This document shows positions 14,375 to 23,066 of a stretch of 39,806 nucleotides of DNA, one piece after another (position 1 is the first letter of the stretch; each line of letters begins with the position of its first letter). A program made the position numbers and the translations under genes. The notes under the pieces are model-generated. The model did no database searches, was not told the DNA's origin, and worked only from the letters and a program-made list of their open reading frames with translations. Source of the DNA: Desmonostoc muscorum FACHB-395 (GTDB lineage: Bacteria; Cyanobacteriota; Cyanobacteriia; Cyanobacteriales; Nostocaceae); assembly GCF_014698035.1 (NCBI RefSeq), contig NZ_JACJSF010000073.1:1-39806 (forward strand). Reading direction: 5' to 3'.

Positions 14375-17300
14375 AGGGCGAGGGTTTCGCGGACTGCTGA
14401 ATTATTTGGAGTCTCAAAAAGATGCCAAACTCATTGGTGGCAACATGGGCGGCAATAACGCCCGCGCACTGGCCAGAGAATTCAAAATTTCCCGACAACT
14501 AAACCCAGAAGCTGACCGAGTAGTGTACCACGCATCATTATCACTACCAGAAAACGAGCGACTAGATGAACTAACCTGGAGCGAACTTGCTAACCGCTAT
14601 CTCGAAGAGATGGGATTTGACAGTAACCAGTACGTAGTTTACAGACACAGCAACACCCAACATGACCACATCCATATTTGTGCCAGCCGCATTCGGTTAG
14701 ATAACGGGAAGATTGTACATGATAGCTGGGATTACAAGCGTAGCGAAACCATTATCCGGCAGCTAGAACGAGATTACGGCTTACAACAAACCCAGAGCAG
14801 CCATGAGAAATTATCGCGTAATCCTAGTATTGGACAACAAAAACGGTTAGAAAGAGAACACGAAGAATATATCAACGGTGAGCGCCTTACACCACAAGAG
14901 CGCCCCATTAAGCAACAACTCCAGGAATTAATCGACCGTGCCACAATAGACAAACTAACTATGCCCCAACTGGTTGAGCGGTTGCAAATACAAGGTGTAG
15001 AAGTTCGTCACGGATTAACGCGCAACGGTAAAAGTAAAGGCATTTCGTACTCGTGGAATGACCAGAAATTTAGCGGCACATCTTTGGGGCCTGCCTACAC
15101 ATTCCCAGGTTTACAAAAACATAAGGGGATTGACTACCAGCCCCAACGGGATGATGAGCTTATTGAGAATCTGTTGAAGAATCCTAAAGAGCAAGCAGTG
15201 GAGAGCCAAAGATTCATCAATACAATCGTTGACTTTATTGAACAGTCAGTAGTTGATGATGCCTTGGCTGAAACGTTACCACAATTAACAGAACAACTGT
15301 CTGCGTATCAGCAGCAGCTAGCTAATAATAAAACCACATTTGACGACCTGGGAGCCGCGATTGTTGATGAAGAGCAACAACTGTCATCACAAAAAGCAGT
15401 GGATGCAATCTCTGACTTTATTGAACAGTCAGTAGTTGATGATGCCTTGGTTGAAACTTTACCACAATTAACAGAACAACTGTCCGCGTATCAGCAGCAG
15501 CTTGAAGGAGGAAAAACCGCATTTGACGACCTGGGAGCCGCGATTGTTAATGAAGAGCAACGACTATCATCACAAAGAGCAGTGGATGCAATCTCTGACT
15601 TTATTGAACAGTCAGTAGTTGATGATGCCTTGGCTGAAACGTTGCCACAATTAACAGAACAACTATCTATTTATCGGCAACAACTCTTTCGAGCTAAAAC
15701 TGCATTCAATGACTTTGAAACAGCGTTGACGACTGAGTTGCAATCCCACGCAGAGAAGAAAGCAATTTTGTCAATCTCTGATTATATTGAGCAATCAGCT
15801 ATCGAGTCAGCTTTAAGCCAAGCAGTATTAGGATTAACAGAGCAACTATCTCAATATCGGCAGCAACTCCTTGGAGCTAAAACTACATTCAATGACTTTG
15901 ATGAAGCATTTACGGCTGAGTTGCAATCCCATGCAGAGAAGAAAGCCATTTTATCAATCTTTGATTATATTGAGCAATCAACTATCGAGTCTGCTTTAAC
16001 CCAAACAGTATTAGGATTAACAGAGCAAATTTCTCAATATCATCAGCAGCTACTTGAAGCGAAAACTACATTCAATGACTTTGAAACAGCATTGACGGCT
16101 GAGTTACAATCTCATGCAGATCAGAAAGCCATTTCATCAATCTTTGATTATATTGAGCAATCAGCTATCGAGTCAGCTTTAACTGAAACAGTATTAGGAT
16201 TAACAGAGCAACTATCTCAATATCATCAGCAGCTACTTGATGCTAAAACTACATTCAATGACTTTGATGAAGCATTGACGGCTGAGTTGCAATCCCATGC
16301 AGATCAGAAAGCAATTTTATCAATCTTTGATTATATTGAGCAATCAGCTATCGAGTCAGCTTTAACTGAAACAGTATTAGGATTAACAGAGCAACTTTCT
16401 CAATATCGGCAGCAACTAGTTCAAGATAAAACTACATTCAATGACTTTGATGAAGCAGTTACGGCTGAGTTGCAATCTCACGTAGAAAACAAAGCTATTT
16501 TATCAATCTTTGATTATATTGAGCAATCAACTGTCGAGTCAGCCTTAACCCAAACAGTATTAGAATTAACACAACAACTTTCTCAAAATCAGCAGCAGCT
16601 ATCAGCCGGAAGAACTATATTCGATGACCTGGAAGCAGCGATTGTTTATTTGGAGCAACTCCATAGATCACAAACAACAGTAGACGCAATTGCTCTTAAT
16701 CAAACTCCAACTATAACCACAGATGAACCAAAGTTAAAAGATAATCTTTCAGCCGAGTTATATAAGTATTACAGTACCGACTTGCAAAACTTATTAGTGA
16801 CTGACCGAGACAAAGAAATTGCTATACGGGCGCTATTAGATGATAAACCTGCCGAGGAAGTTGAAGAAATTATCTTTGCCAGTCCAGCCAAATGGACACA
16901 AGAGGAAGCTAAAGCATTAGTACTAATCGCTAACAATCAACTGGCATCCAATAGAGAGCAAAAACAGAGTTCACCCCAGTTCACGCCACCACCAGAAGAT
17001 GAAAGCCTACGCCCAGTATTACAGCATTTCTTGACTCAAAAACGCGGTATAACAAACTTCCTTGTACACCCATTACAGCAGCAGGGGTTGGGTTACATAG
17101 ACCAGCACCGAAATGTTGTCTTTATCAAGCGGGATTTAAACGGTGAAAAGTCAGGCGCACTGGTTTGGGATACCGCACGTCTTGACAATCGTTGTACGGA
17201 GTACCCCGACAGCGATCGCTCTCAGGGGTGGTTTCATCTGAAATTGGGTGGAGAGGCAGACGACAAAATCGAGAGAGTATTCTTGTGTGACTCGCCCATT

Positions 17301-17609
17301 GATGCGCTGTCCTTGGCAGAGATTGACAGAAAAGGACACAAGGCACAACCACCAGTGAGAACAATGTACATGGCAGTGGATGACCCGGATAACTTGCCAG
17401 TAGAACTCCTCAGAAATATCAGCAGAATTGGGCTGGCATTTAATAATGATGATCAAGGAAATCTTGCCGCCCAGGTTGTTCAGGAAATGCTGCCCCAGGC
17501 TAAAAGAATTCCACCTGGGCGTACTTGGAATGAGATTCTGATTGAACAGCAGCAACAGAAGCAAGAGGAGTTGGAGCAAAAGCAACGGGGACGAGGGTTT
17601 AGTCGATGA
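14355..17609 (+). CDS. Relaxase/mobilisation nuclease with 61-aa repeats and C-terminal TOPRIM-like domain (1084 aa)
   Basis: Nicks oriT and pilots the strand during transfer. The N-terminal 250 residues are a MobA/VirD2-type relaxase: motif I GRGFRGLLNYLESQKDAKLIGGNM with the likely catalytic Tyr, and motif III QHDHIHICASRI (H-x-D-H-x-H metal site) near residues 98-108. Residues about 293-780 are eight tandem 61-aa repeats predicted to be coiled coil. The C-terminal 250 residues match the primase-like DUF3991/TOPRIM module: ITNFLVHPLQQQGLGYI, then CDSPIDALSLAEI and LAFNNDDQGNLAA. The first position of the TOPRIM motif is Asp in place of the usual Glu, and the DxD motif reads NDD, so catalysis is uncertain. 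GAGGAAACAG precedes the ATG. There are no T4SS genes, so the plasmid is mobilisable, not self-transmissible. Confidence 0.92.
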   Translation: MIGNQTKGRGFRGLLNYLESQKDAKLIGGNMGGNNARALAREFKISRQLNPEADRVVYHASLSLPENERLDELTWSELANRYLEEMGFDSNQYVVYRHSNTQHDHIHICASRIRLDNGKIVHDSWDYKRSETIIRQLERDYGLQQTQSSHEKLSRNPSIGQQKRLEREHEEYINGERLTPQERPIKQQLQELIDRATIDKLTMPQLVERLQIQGVEVRHGLTRNGKSKGISYSWNDQKFSGTSLGPAYTFPGLQKHKGIDYQPQRDDELIENLLKNPKEQAVESQRFINTIVDFIEQSVVDDALAETLPQLTEQLSAYQQQLANNKTTFDDLGAAIVDEEQQLSSQKAVDAISDFIEQSVVDDALVETLPQLTEQLSAYQQQLEGGKTAFDDLGAAIVNEEQRLSSQRAVDAISDFIEQSVVDDALAETLPQLTEQLSIYRQQLFRAKTAFNDFETALTTELQSHAEKKAILSISDYIEQSAIESALSQAVLGLTEQLSQYRQQLLGAKTTFNDFDEAFTAELQSHAEKKAILSIFDYIEQSTIESALTQTVLGLTEQISQYHQQLLEAKTTFNDFETALTAELQSHADQKAISSIFDYIEQSAIESALTETVLGLTEQLSQYHQQLLDAKTTFNDFDEALTAELQSHADQKAILSIFDYIEQSAIESALTETVLGLTEQLSQYRQQLVQDKTTFNDFDEAVTAELQSHVENKAILSIFDYIEQSTVESALTQTVLELTQQLSQNQQQLSAGRTIFDDLEAAIVYLEQLHRSQTTVDAIALNQTPTITTDEPKLKDNLSAELYKYYSTDLQNLLVTDRDKEIAIRALLDDKPAEEVEEIIFASPAKWTQEEAKALVLIANNQLASNREQKQSSPQFTPPPEDESLRPVLQHFLTQKRGITNFLVHPLQQQGLGYIDQHRNVVFIKRDLNGEKSGALVWDTARLDNRCTEYPDSDRSQGWFHLKLGGEADDKIERVFLCDSPIDALSLAEIDRKGHKAQPPVRTMYMAVDDPDNLPVELLRNISRIGLAFNNDDQGNLAAQVVQEMLPQAKRIPPGRTWNEILIEQQQQKQEELEQKQRGRGFSR
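15231..16694 (+). repeat. Eight tandem 183-bp repeats inside the relaxase gene
   Basis: Units start near 15231, 15414, 15597, 15780, 15963, 16146, 16329 and 16512, always 183 bp apart, each coding 61 residues (FIEQSxxxxALxETLxxLTEQLS...FDDxxAAI). The first three form one subtype (VVDDAL, DDLGAAIV) and units 4-8 another (IESAL, NDFDEAL). The constant length argues for in-frame duplication and for a structural spacer. Confidence 0.9.
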
Positions 17610-17632
17610 TCTCATGTTGACCCAACGAACTC

Positions 17633-18042
17633 GTGACCGCTACGCTCTCTGAGTCGGTGGCTCTTACGAGTCCAGAACTACGGCGACGGGCGACAGCTGG
17701 TCTAAACAAGGGTGAGGCGAAACATACCCTGAAAAGGGCGGTGTTGTTTAATCGTCTGGTTGAGATTCGCGATCGCTCTTATGAAGACCAGTTCTATCGG
17801 ACCAGTGGGTTGAATTTGGTAATTGCGGCTATCGTTCTGTGGAATACGGTGTACTTAGAAAAAGCCGTAGACTATTTGAAACAACAAGGAATGAATATTC
17901 CTGAAGAATATTTACAACATTTGTCACCATTGGGTTGGGAGCATATCAATCTCACTGGCGATTATGTCTGGAGTTTTTGTTGCAGGCGATCAGTTTTGAC
18001 CAGTTGCGTCCTTTGCGGGTTAAGGAAAATAAGTATCGCTGA
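17633..18042 (+). pseudogene. Tn3-family transposase, C-terminal fragment with frameshift
   Basis: From about 17657 the reading frame matches the end of Tn3-family transposases: SPELRRRATAGLNKGEAKHTLKRAVLFNRL, SGLNLVIAAIVLWNTVYLEKAVDYL, LQHLSPLGWEHINLTGDYVW. Intact proteins are about 1000 aa; here only the last 130 or so remain. After DYVW the frame shifts: the expected C-terminus (SFDQLRPLRVKENKYR) continues in another frame to TGA at 18040-18042. The 5' break lies just after the relaxase stop codon. It is dead, but marks a past transposon. Confidence 0.88.
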
Positions 18043-18068
18043 AATGCTTAGGTGATATAGGTTTCAGC

Positions 18069-18106
18069 CTTAGCGGACAATTTTCCCGTTTTGGCACGGT
18101 GACACC
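18069..18106. mobile_element. 38-bp Tn3-type terminal inverted repeat
   Basis: CTTAGCGG, then TTTTCCCGTTTTGG and GGTGACACC, lie 27 bases after the transposase remnant. Length and pattern follow Tn21/Tn501-like ends (CTTAGCGT...TTTTCCGTTTT...GGTGCCCCC). The partner end was not found in the window, so the other half was lost by deletion. Confidence 0.75.
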
Positions 18107-18154
18107 AATTGCAATACATTGAGGTAGCAAGAGTTACGTTAAGCGAGCAAATCT

Positions 18155-18190
18155 CAGATTAAGATTCCGGAAAATACCATGCTTAATCTG
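18155..18190. promoter_or_regulatory. Inverted repeat upstream of the CHAT/STAND gene pair
   Basis: CAGATTAAG (18155-18163) is the reverse complement of CTTAATCTG (18182-18190), with an 18-base loop, 48 bases before the GTG of the CHAT gene. It could be an operator or a leader hairpin controlling the gene pair. Confidence 0.4.
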
Positions 18191-18237
18191 TATCTAAGCT
18201 TGAATATCAGCATATTTGCCACAAGCAGATAAAAAGC

Positions 18238-19293
18238 GTGAAAAAAATCTTAATATTATCAGTCAACCCTAAAAACACAGACAAGCTGCGCTTGGATGAA
18301 GAGGTGCGAGAAATCCAAATAGCGCTGAAACTAGCCACCCATCGCGCAGGGTTTGAAATCGCTACTCAGTCGGCGCTACGGGTTGACGATTTACGCCGTG
18401 CGCTGTTGGAACACCAGCCAACAATTGTCCATTTTTGTGGACATGGAGCAGGAAGTCATGGCTTAGTTTTGGAGAACAATTCTGGGCAAATGCAACTGGT
18501 GAGTACAGAATCTCTGGCAAGATTATTTAAATCGTTTCAGGAAGATATCGAGTGTGTTTTGCTTAACGCCTGCTATAGCGAAGCTCAAGCGGCAGCAATT
18601 CACCAACATATTGATTGTGTCATCGGGATGAATCAGCCTATTGGGGATAAGGCGGCAATTAAGTTTGCTGTGGGATTCTATGATGGGCTGGGTGCTGGTA
18701 GATATTATAAGTCTTGTTTTGAATTAGGCTGTGCTTCACTTGATTTAGAAGGAATTGCAGAGTCAGAAACTCCAGTCATCAAAATCAGGCGGCGACAAAA
18801 TCAAACTCAACTGCAAGCAAATGTAGTACAGACAGACCCTGTAAAATCTCCAACTAGAGATGATATGAGCCAGGAACGCAACGGCTGGCAAAACCGCTCA
18901 GTTTCTGTTGGTGGCAGTGTCACTGGAAGCGCAATTACAACAGGCGATAACAATGTGACCTCAGTACAGTATCAACCAGTGAGTTTACCTGCACCAGAAA
19001 CTGTCGATATTCGAGCCGAACTGTATGCTTTGCGCGAGATACTGGTAAAACTAGAAAGTTCAGACTGTCGTAAAATTGACAATGCCTTTGCTGATGTCGA
19101 AGAAGAATTAAACAAACCCCAGCCAGATAAAACCGAAGTGGGTAAGGCATTAGACCGGGCCTTTGACTATGCCAAAAAAGCTGAAGGATTTGTTTCTTTA
19201 ATAGAAAAGCTAAAACCTCATCTAACTAAAACAGTAGCTTGGTTAGGAGAAAATTGGCACAAGCTACTCAATATTGTTGGTTTGATAAATTGA
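18238..19293 (+). CDS. CHAT caspase-like effector with a GD-N motif and helical tail (351 aa)
   Basis: Residues 1-185 form a CHAT protease domain with His69 (HFCGHG) and Cys112 (LLNACYS), closely related to the protein at 4615. After a polar linker, residues 222-247 carry a short Gly/Ser/Thr-rich motif (GGSVTGSAITTGDNN, ending VQYQ). The next gene has a counterpart of it at its own N-terminus. Residues about 255-351 form a helical domain (AELYALREILVKLESS, later LIEKLKPHLTKTVAWLGENW). Such motifs in paired NLR-like genes often mediate sensor-effector contact, sometimes by amyloid-type templating, so this protein is probably the executioner of the STAND sensor 30 bases downstream. The start is GTG at 18238. 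Substrate unknown. Confidence 0.85.
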   Translation: MKKILILSVNPKNTDKLRLDEEVREIQIALKLATHRAGFEIATQSALRVDDLRRALLEHQPTIVHFCGHGAGSHGLVLENNSGQMQLVSTESLARLFKSFQEDIECVLLNACYSEAQAAAIHQHIDCVIGMNQPIGDKAAIKFAVGFYDGLGAGRYYKSCFELGCASLDLEGIAESETPVIKIRRRQNQTQLQANVVQTDPVKSPTRDDMSQERNGWQNRSVSVGGSVTGSAITTGDNNVTSVQYQPVSLPAPETVDIRAELYALREILVKLESSDCRKIDNAFADVEEELNKPQPDKTEVGKALDRAFDYAKKAEGFVSLIEKLKPHLTKTVAWLGENWHKLLNIVGLIN

Positions 19294-19323
19294 GGTTATT
19301 GAATTGGTGGTGAGGCAGAAACA

Positions 19324-22300
19324 ATGAGTGACAGAGGGTTTCTCGATGAGGACCGCAGCATTAAGATAGAAAAGGATGCCATCAGCAGTGCAATTATTTC
19401 CGGCGATGGCAATAAAGTTGTGATCTACCAATATCAATTAGAACGTCAGGTAGAACCACAGAAAACTTCACAAACAGAGAAAATCGGTCCTAATCCCTAC
19501 AAAGGACTACTAGCATTTCAGGAAGAAGACGGCGATCGCTATTTTGGTAGAGAAAAACAAATTGAAAAACTGTGGAACATCTTTCGCAGTCTTCATGAAA
19601 ACACAACTCAACCAGAAACGCCATTACGTTTACTACCAATTTTAGGACCATCAGGTTCAGGTAAATCTTCCCTAGCGCGTGCAGGTTTAATCCCAGAACT
19701 AGCACGGCGACCCCTACCAGGAAAAAGTCAAGCGCGAGTGGCTGTACTTGTCCCTGGAACTCATCCAGTGGAAGCCTTGGCTACAGTCTTGGCAAGGATT
19801 GCGACTAATGACCAAACCCCAGTGGCTAAAACCCGCGAGTTTGCAGAAGAATTAAAGAAAATTAATCATACTAATATCTATGATGGCTTGCGGCGGATTG
19901 CTGATGTGTTGCCAGAAATTGCCATATCGCCTTTGGTAGTATTGGTAGATCAGTTTGAAGAGATCTACTCCCTGTGCAACGATGCCAGCGAGCGCAGTAT
20001 TTTTATTCAGAATTTAGTTCATGCATCTGCTGACCGTTCTGCCCGTGTCTCGGTGATTATTACCCTGCGGAGTGATTTTCTAGGGGAAACCCAGAAGCAT
20101 CTAGTGCTTAACCAGTTGATTGCTCAACAAGGCGTGATTATCCCGGCAATGACAGCAGAGGAGCTACGGCAAGCCATTGGTAAGCCAGCAGAATTAGCAC
20201 ATCATCCCTTAGATGAGGCCACAGTAAAACTGTTAGTAGAGCAGACCCAGGGACGAGAGGGAGCTTTACCTCTGCTCCAGTTTGCCCTGACGCAGATATG
20301 GCAAGGACTAACCCAAGGAATTGAACCCGCTGTCACCTTAGAACAAATCGGTGGGGTAGGTGGCGCGTTGGCGGGGGAGGCCCAACGTATATTTGACAAT
20401 CTTAGTGTAGAAGAAAAAGAAATTGCCCGTCGAGTGTTTTTGGGATTGGTGCAATTGGGCGAAGGTGCAAGAGACACGCGCCGCCGTGCTCTACTGGCGG
20501 GGCTTATTTCATACAAAGATGACCCAGAGCGGGTTAAACAGGTAATTGACAAGTTTGCTTCTCGTGATGTGCGATTAATTACAGTTTCGTCCTCCGCAAA
20601 AGGCGATGAAACAGCCGAAGTTACCCACGAAGCCCTATTTGACTACTGGCAGCAGTTAAATAAATGGCTAGACGGCAGTCGCAGTGATATTCGCTTTCAG
20701 CGCCGCTTGGAGGAAGCAGCCATAGCTTGGAATGAGAACGGTCGCCCAGAGGGCAGCCTTTGGCGTTCTCCGGACTTGGATCTGTTGCGGCGCTATCATC
20801 AGCGAGCGGCTAACGAGATGACACCATTGCAATTAGACTTCTTCAATGCTGCTGTGGATGCAAAGGAGGCAGATGTCAAAGCGAAGGAAAAGCAAAAACG
20901 GCTACTAAAAACCTTGGCTATTGGTTTCGGTGGAGGTTTCATGTTAACTACGACAACAACAGGATTCGCAGCTTGGCAATGGCAGCAAGCTCGCATTGCA
21001 GAGATAAATGCCCTGAAGTCATCCGCCGAAGCACTCTTGACCTCAAACCAAAACTTTGATGCGCTAATAGATAGTATTAAAGCAGGTATACGAATAAAAG
21101 GTACATTTACAGTCAATGCTGATAATCGTATTCCTCTTTTAGAACTTTTACAGCAGACAGTTAACTTAGTTAAAGAAAAAAATCGCTTGGAGGGACATAC
21201 TGGTTCCGTTAATAGCGTCGCTTTTAGTCCAGACGGCAACACTATTGCCTCTGCTAGTTACCAAAACGTCAAACTCTGGAGTCAAGATGGCAGAGTAATG
21301 CAAACTCTCAAACATGATGATTGGGTCAACAGCGTCGCTTTTAGTCCAGACGGCAACACTATTGCCTCTGCTAGTTACCAAAGCGTCAAACTCTGGAGCC
21401 GCGATGGCAGAGTAATGCAAACTCTCAAACATGATGATTGGGTTAACAGCGTCGCTTTTAGTCCAGACGGCAACACTATTGCCTCTGCTAGTTACCAAAG
21501 CGTCAAACTCTGGAGCCGCGATGGCAGAGTACTGCAAATTCTCAAACATGATGATTGGGTTAACAGCGTTGTTTTTAGTCCAGACGGCAACACTATTGCC
21601 TCTGCCAGTAACAAAATCGCCAAACTCTGGAGCCGCGATGGCAGAGTACTGCAAATTCTCAAACATGATGATTGGGTTAAAAGCGTTGCATTTAGTCCAG
21701 ATGGCAACACCATTGCCACTGCGAGTGGGGACAAAACCGTCAAACTCTGGAGTCGGAATGGCCAAGAGCCGAAAACCCTCCGAGGTCATGAGGATTGGGT
21801 CACGAGTGTTGCATTTAGCCCTGATAGCAAACTGATCGCTACTGCTAGTAAAGACAAAACTGTCAAACTCTGGAGCCGTGATGGCAAAGAGTTACAAACT
21901 CTCACTGGGCATCAAAATGCGGTTAATAGCATTACTTTCAATCCTAAAGGCAACGTGATTGCTACTGCGAGTGAGGATAATAGTGTAAAACTTTGGAAAC
22001 TGGACAATCATGACATCAATTACATCAAACCTCTAAGTGGACATACTGCTGGAGTCAACAGCCTTGCCTTCAGCCCAGACGGTAACATTATTGCCACTGC
22101 CAGTAAAAACATTGTCAAACTTTGGAGCCGTGATGGCAAAGAACTGAAACCCCTCATTGGGCATCCAGATGTAGTCAAAAGCGTTGCCTTCAGCCCAGAC
22201 GGTAACATTATTGCCACTGCCAGTAAAAACATTGTCAAACTTTGGAGCCGTGATGGCAGAGTACTACAAAACAGCATTAGACATAATAATAATGACTGGG

Positions 22301-22998
22301 TTAATAGCGTCGCTTTTAGTCCTGATAGTAAAACTATTGCCACTGCTAGTAACCAAACTGTCAAACTTTGGGATACCACTACTGGCAAAGAACAGAAGAA
22401 CCTGATCGGGCATCACAATATAGTTAATAGCATTGCCTTCGACCCAGACGGTAAAACTATTGCCACTGCCAGTAACGACACAACCGTCAAACTTTGGGAT
22501 ACCACTACTGGCAAAGAATTAAAAACCTTAGCTGGGCATCAAGATATAGTTACAAGCGTTGCTTTCAGTCCTGATGGTAAAACTATTGCTACTGCCAGTC
22601 ACCAAGCTGTCAAACTTTGGAGTACCACTACTGGCAAAGAATTGAAATCCATCTCAGGGTATAAAAATAGTTTCAACAGCGTTGCTTTTAGCCCCAATGG
22701 AAAACTGATTGCCACTGCTGGTAATGACAAAACTGTCAAGCTCTGGAGCTTAAAAGGCAAAATAGTACGCACCTTCCGTGGGCATCAGGATGTAGTTAAC
22801 AGCGTTACTTTTAGCCCTGATGGCAACACCATTGCCTCTGCTAGTGGAGACAAGATTGTAATTTTGTGGAATTCGCATTTAGAAGATTTAGATCAGCTAC
22901 TGGTGCGTGCTTGTAATTGGGCACAAGATTATCTGAAAACTAATCCCAATGTCAGCCCAGAAAATAGACAACTCTGTGATGGTATTAGAAATCAGTAG
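19324..22998 (+). CDS. STAND NTPase with 14 WD40 repeats (1224 aa)
   Basis: An NLR-like sensor. The N-terminal 40 residues carry a short motif (SSAIISGDGN, then YQYQ) like that in the upstream CHAT protein. Residues about 55-480 form an nSTAND1-type NTPase: NPYKGLLAFQEEDGDRYFGRE entry motif, Walker A LGPSGSGKSSLARAGL (108-123), Walker B VVLVDQFEEIY (about 205-215), and a winged-helix region with VTHEALFDYWQQL (about 437). A hydrophobic helix (about 533-550) precedes 14 WD40 units (residues about 620-1190), enough for two seven-blade propellers. The tail DLDQLLVRACNWAQDYL is shared with the protein at 6688. GAGG lies 8 bases before the ATG. Ligand binding by the propellers probably triggers oligomerisation and the CHAT partner. 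Confidence 0.92.
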   Translation: MSDRGFLDEDRSIKIEKDAISSAIISGDGNKVVIYQYQLERQVEPQKTSQTEKIGPNPYKGLLAFQEEDGDRYFGREKQIEKLWNIFRSLHENTTQPETPLRLLPILGPSGSGKSSLARAGLIPELARRPLPGKSQARVAVLVPGTHPVEALATVLARIATNDQTPVAKTREFAEELKKINHTNIYDGLRRIADVLPEIAISPLVVLVDQFEEIYSLCNDASERSIFIQNLVHASADRSARVSVIITLRSDFLGETQKHLVLNQLIAQQGVIIPAMTAEELRQAIGKPAELAHHPLDEATVKLLVEQTQGREGALPLLQFALTQIWQGLTQGIEPAVTLEQIGGVGGALAGEAQRIFDNLSVEEKEIARRVFLGLVQLGEGARDTRRRALLAGLISYKDDPERVKQVIDKFASRDVRLITVSSSAKGDETAEVTHEALFDYWQQLNKWLDGSRSDIRFQRRLEEAAIAWNENGRPEGSLWRSPDLDLLRRYHQRAANEMTPLQLDFFNAAVDAKEADVKAKEKQKRLLKTLAIGFGGGFMLTTTTTGFAAWQWQQARIAEINALKSSAEALLTSNQNFDALIDSIKAGIRIKGTFTVNADNRIPLLELLQQTVNLVKEKNRLEGHTGSVNSVAFSPDGNTIASASYQNVKLWSQDGRVMQTLKHDDWVNSVAFSPDGNTIASASYQSVKLWSRDGRVMQTLKHDDWVNSVAFSPDGNTIASASYQSVKLWSRDGRVLQILKHDDWVNSVVFSPDGNTIASASNKIAKLWSRDGRVLQILKHDDWVKSVAFSPDGNTIATASGDKTVKLWSRNGQEPKTLRGHEDWVTSVAFSPDSKLIATASKDKTVKLWSRDGKELQTLTGHQNAVNSITFNPKGNVIATASEDNSVKLWKLDNHDINYIKPLSGHTAGVNSLAFSPDGNIIATASKNIVKLWSRDGKELKPLIGHPDVVKSVAFSPDGNIIATASKNIVKLWSRDGRVLQNSIRHNNNDWVNSVAFSPDSKTIATASNQTVKLWDTTTGKEQKNLIGHHNIVNSIAFDPDGKTIATASNDTTVKLWDTTTGKELKTLAGHQDIVTSVAFSPDGKTIATASHQAVKLWSTTTGKELKSISGYKNSFNSVAFSPNGKLIATAGNDKTVKLWSLKGKIVRTFRGHQDVVNSVTFSPDGNTIASASGDKIVILWNSHLEDLDQLLVRACNWAQDYLKTNPNVSPENRQLCDGIRNQ

Positions 22999-23066
22999 CT
23001 TGAGGCTTGTCAATTTTTACATGAACATATCCCACTTACTCAAATCCCGTCAGGAGGCAATTAATT

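Noticed and set aside
17151..17615. 154-aa ORF on the minus strand
   Set aside because: Antisense to the conserved TOPRIM-like tail; the Leu-rich start mirrors the Gln codons of the relaxase end.
21166..21789. 207-aa repetitive ORF on the minus strand
   Set aside because: Antisense reading of WD40 repeats; the periodicity comes from the plus-strand array.
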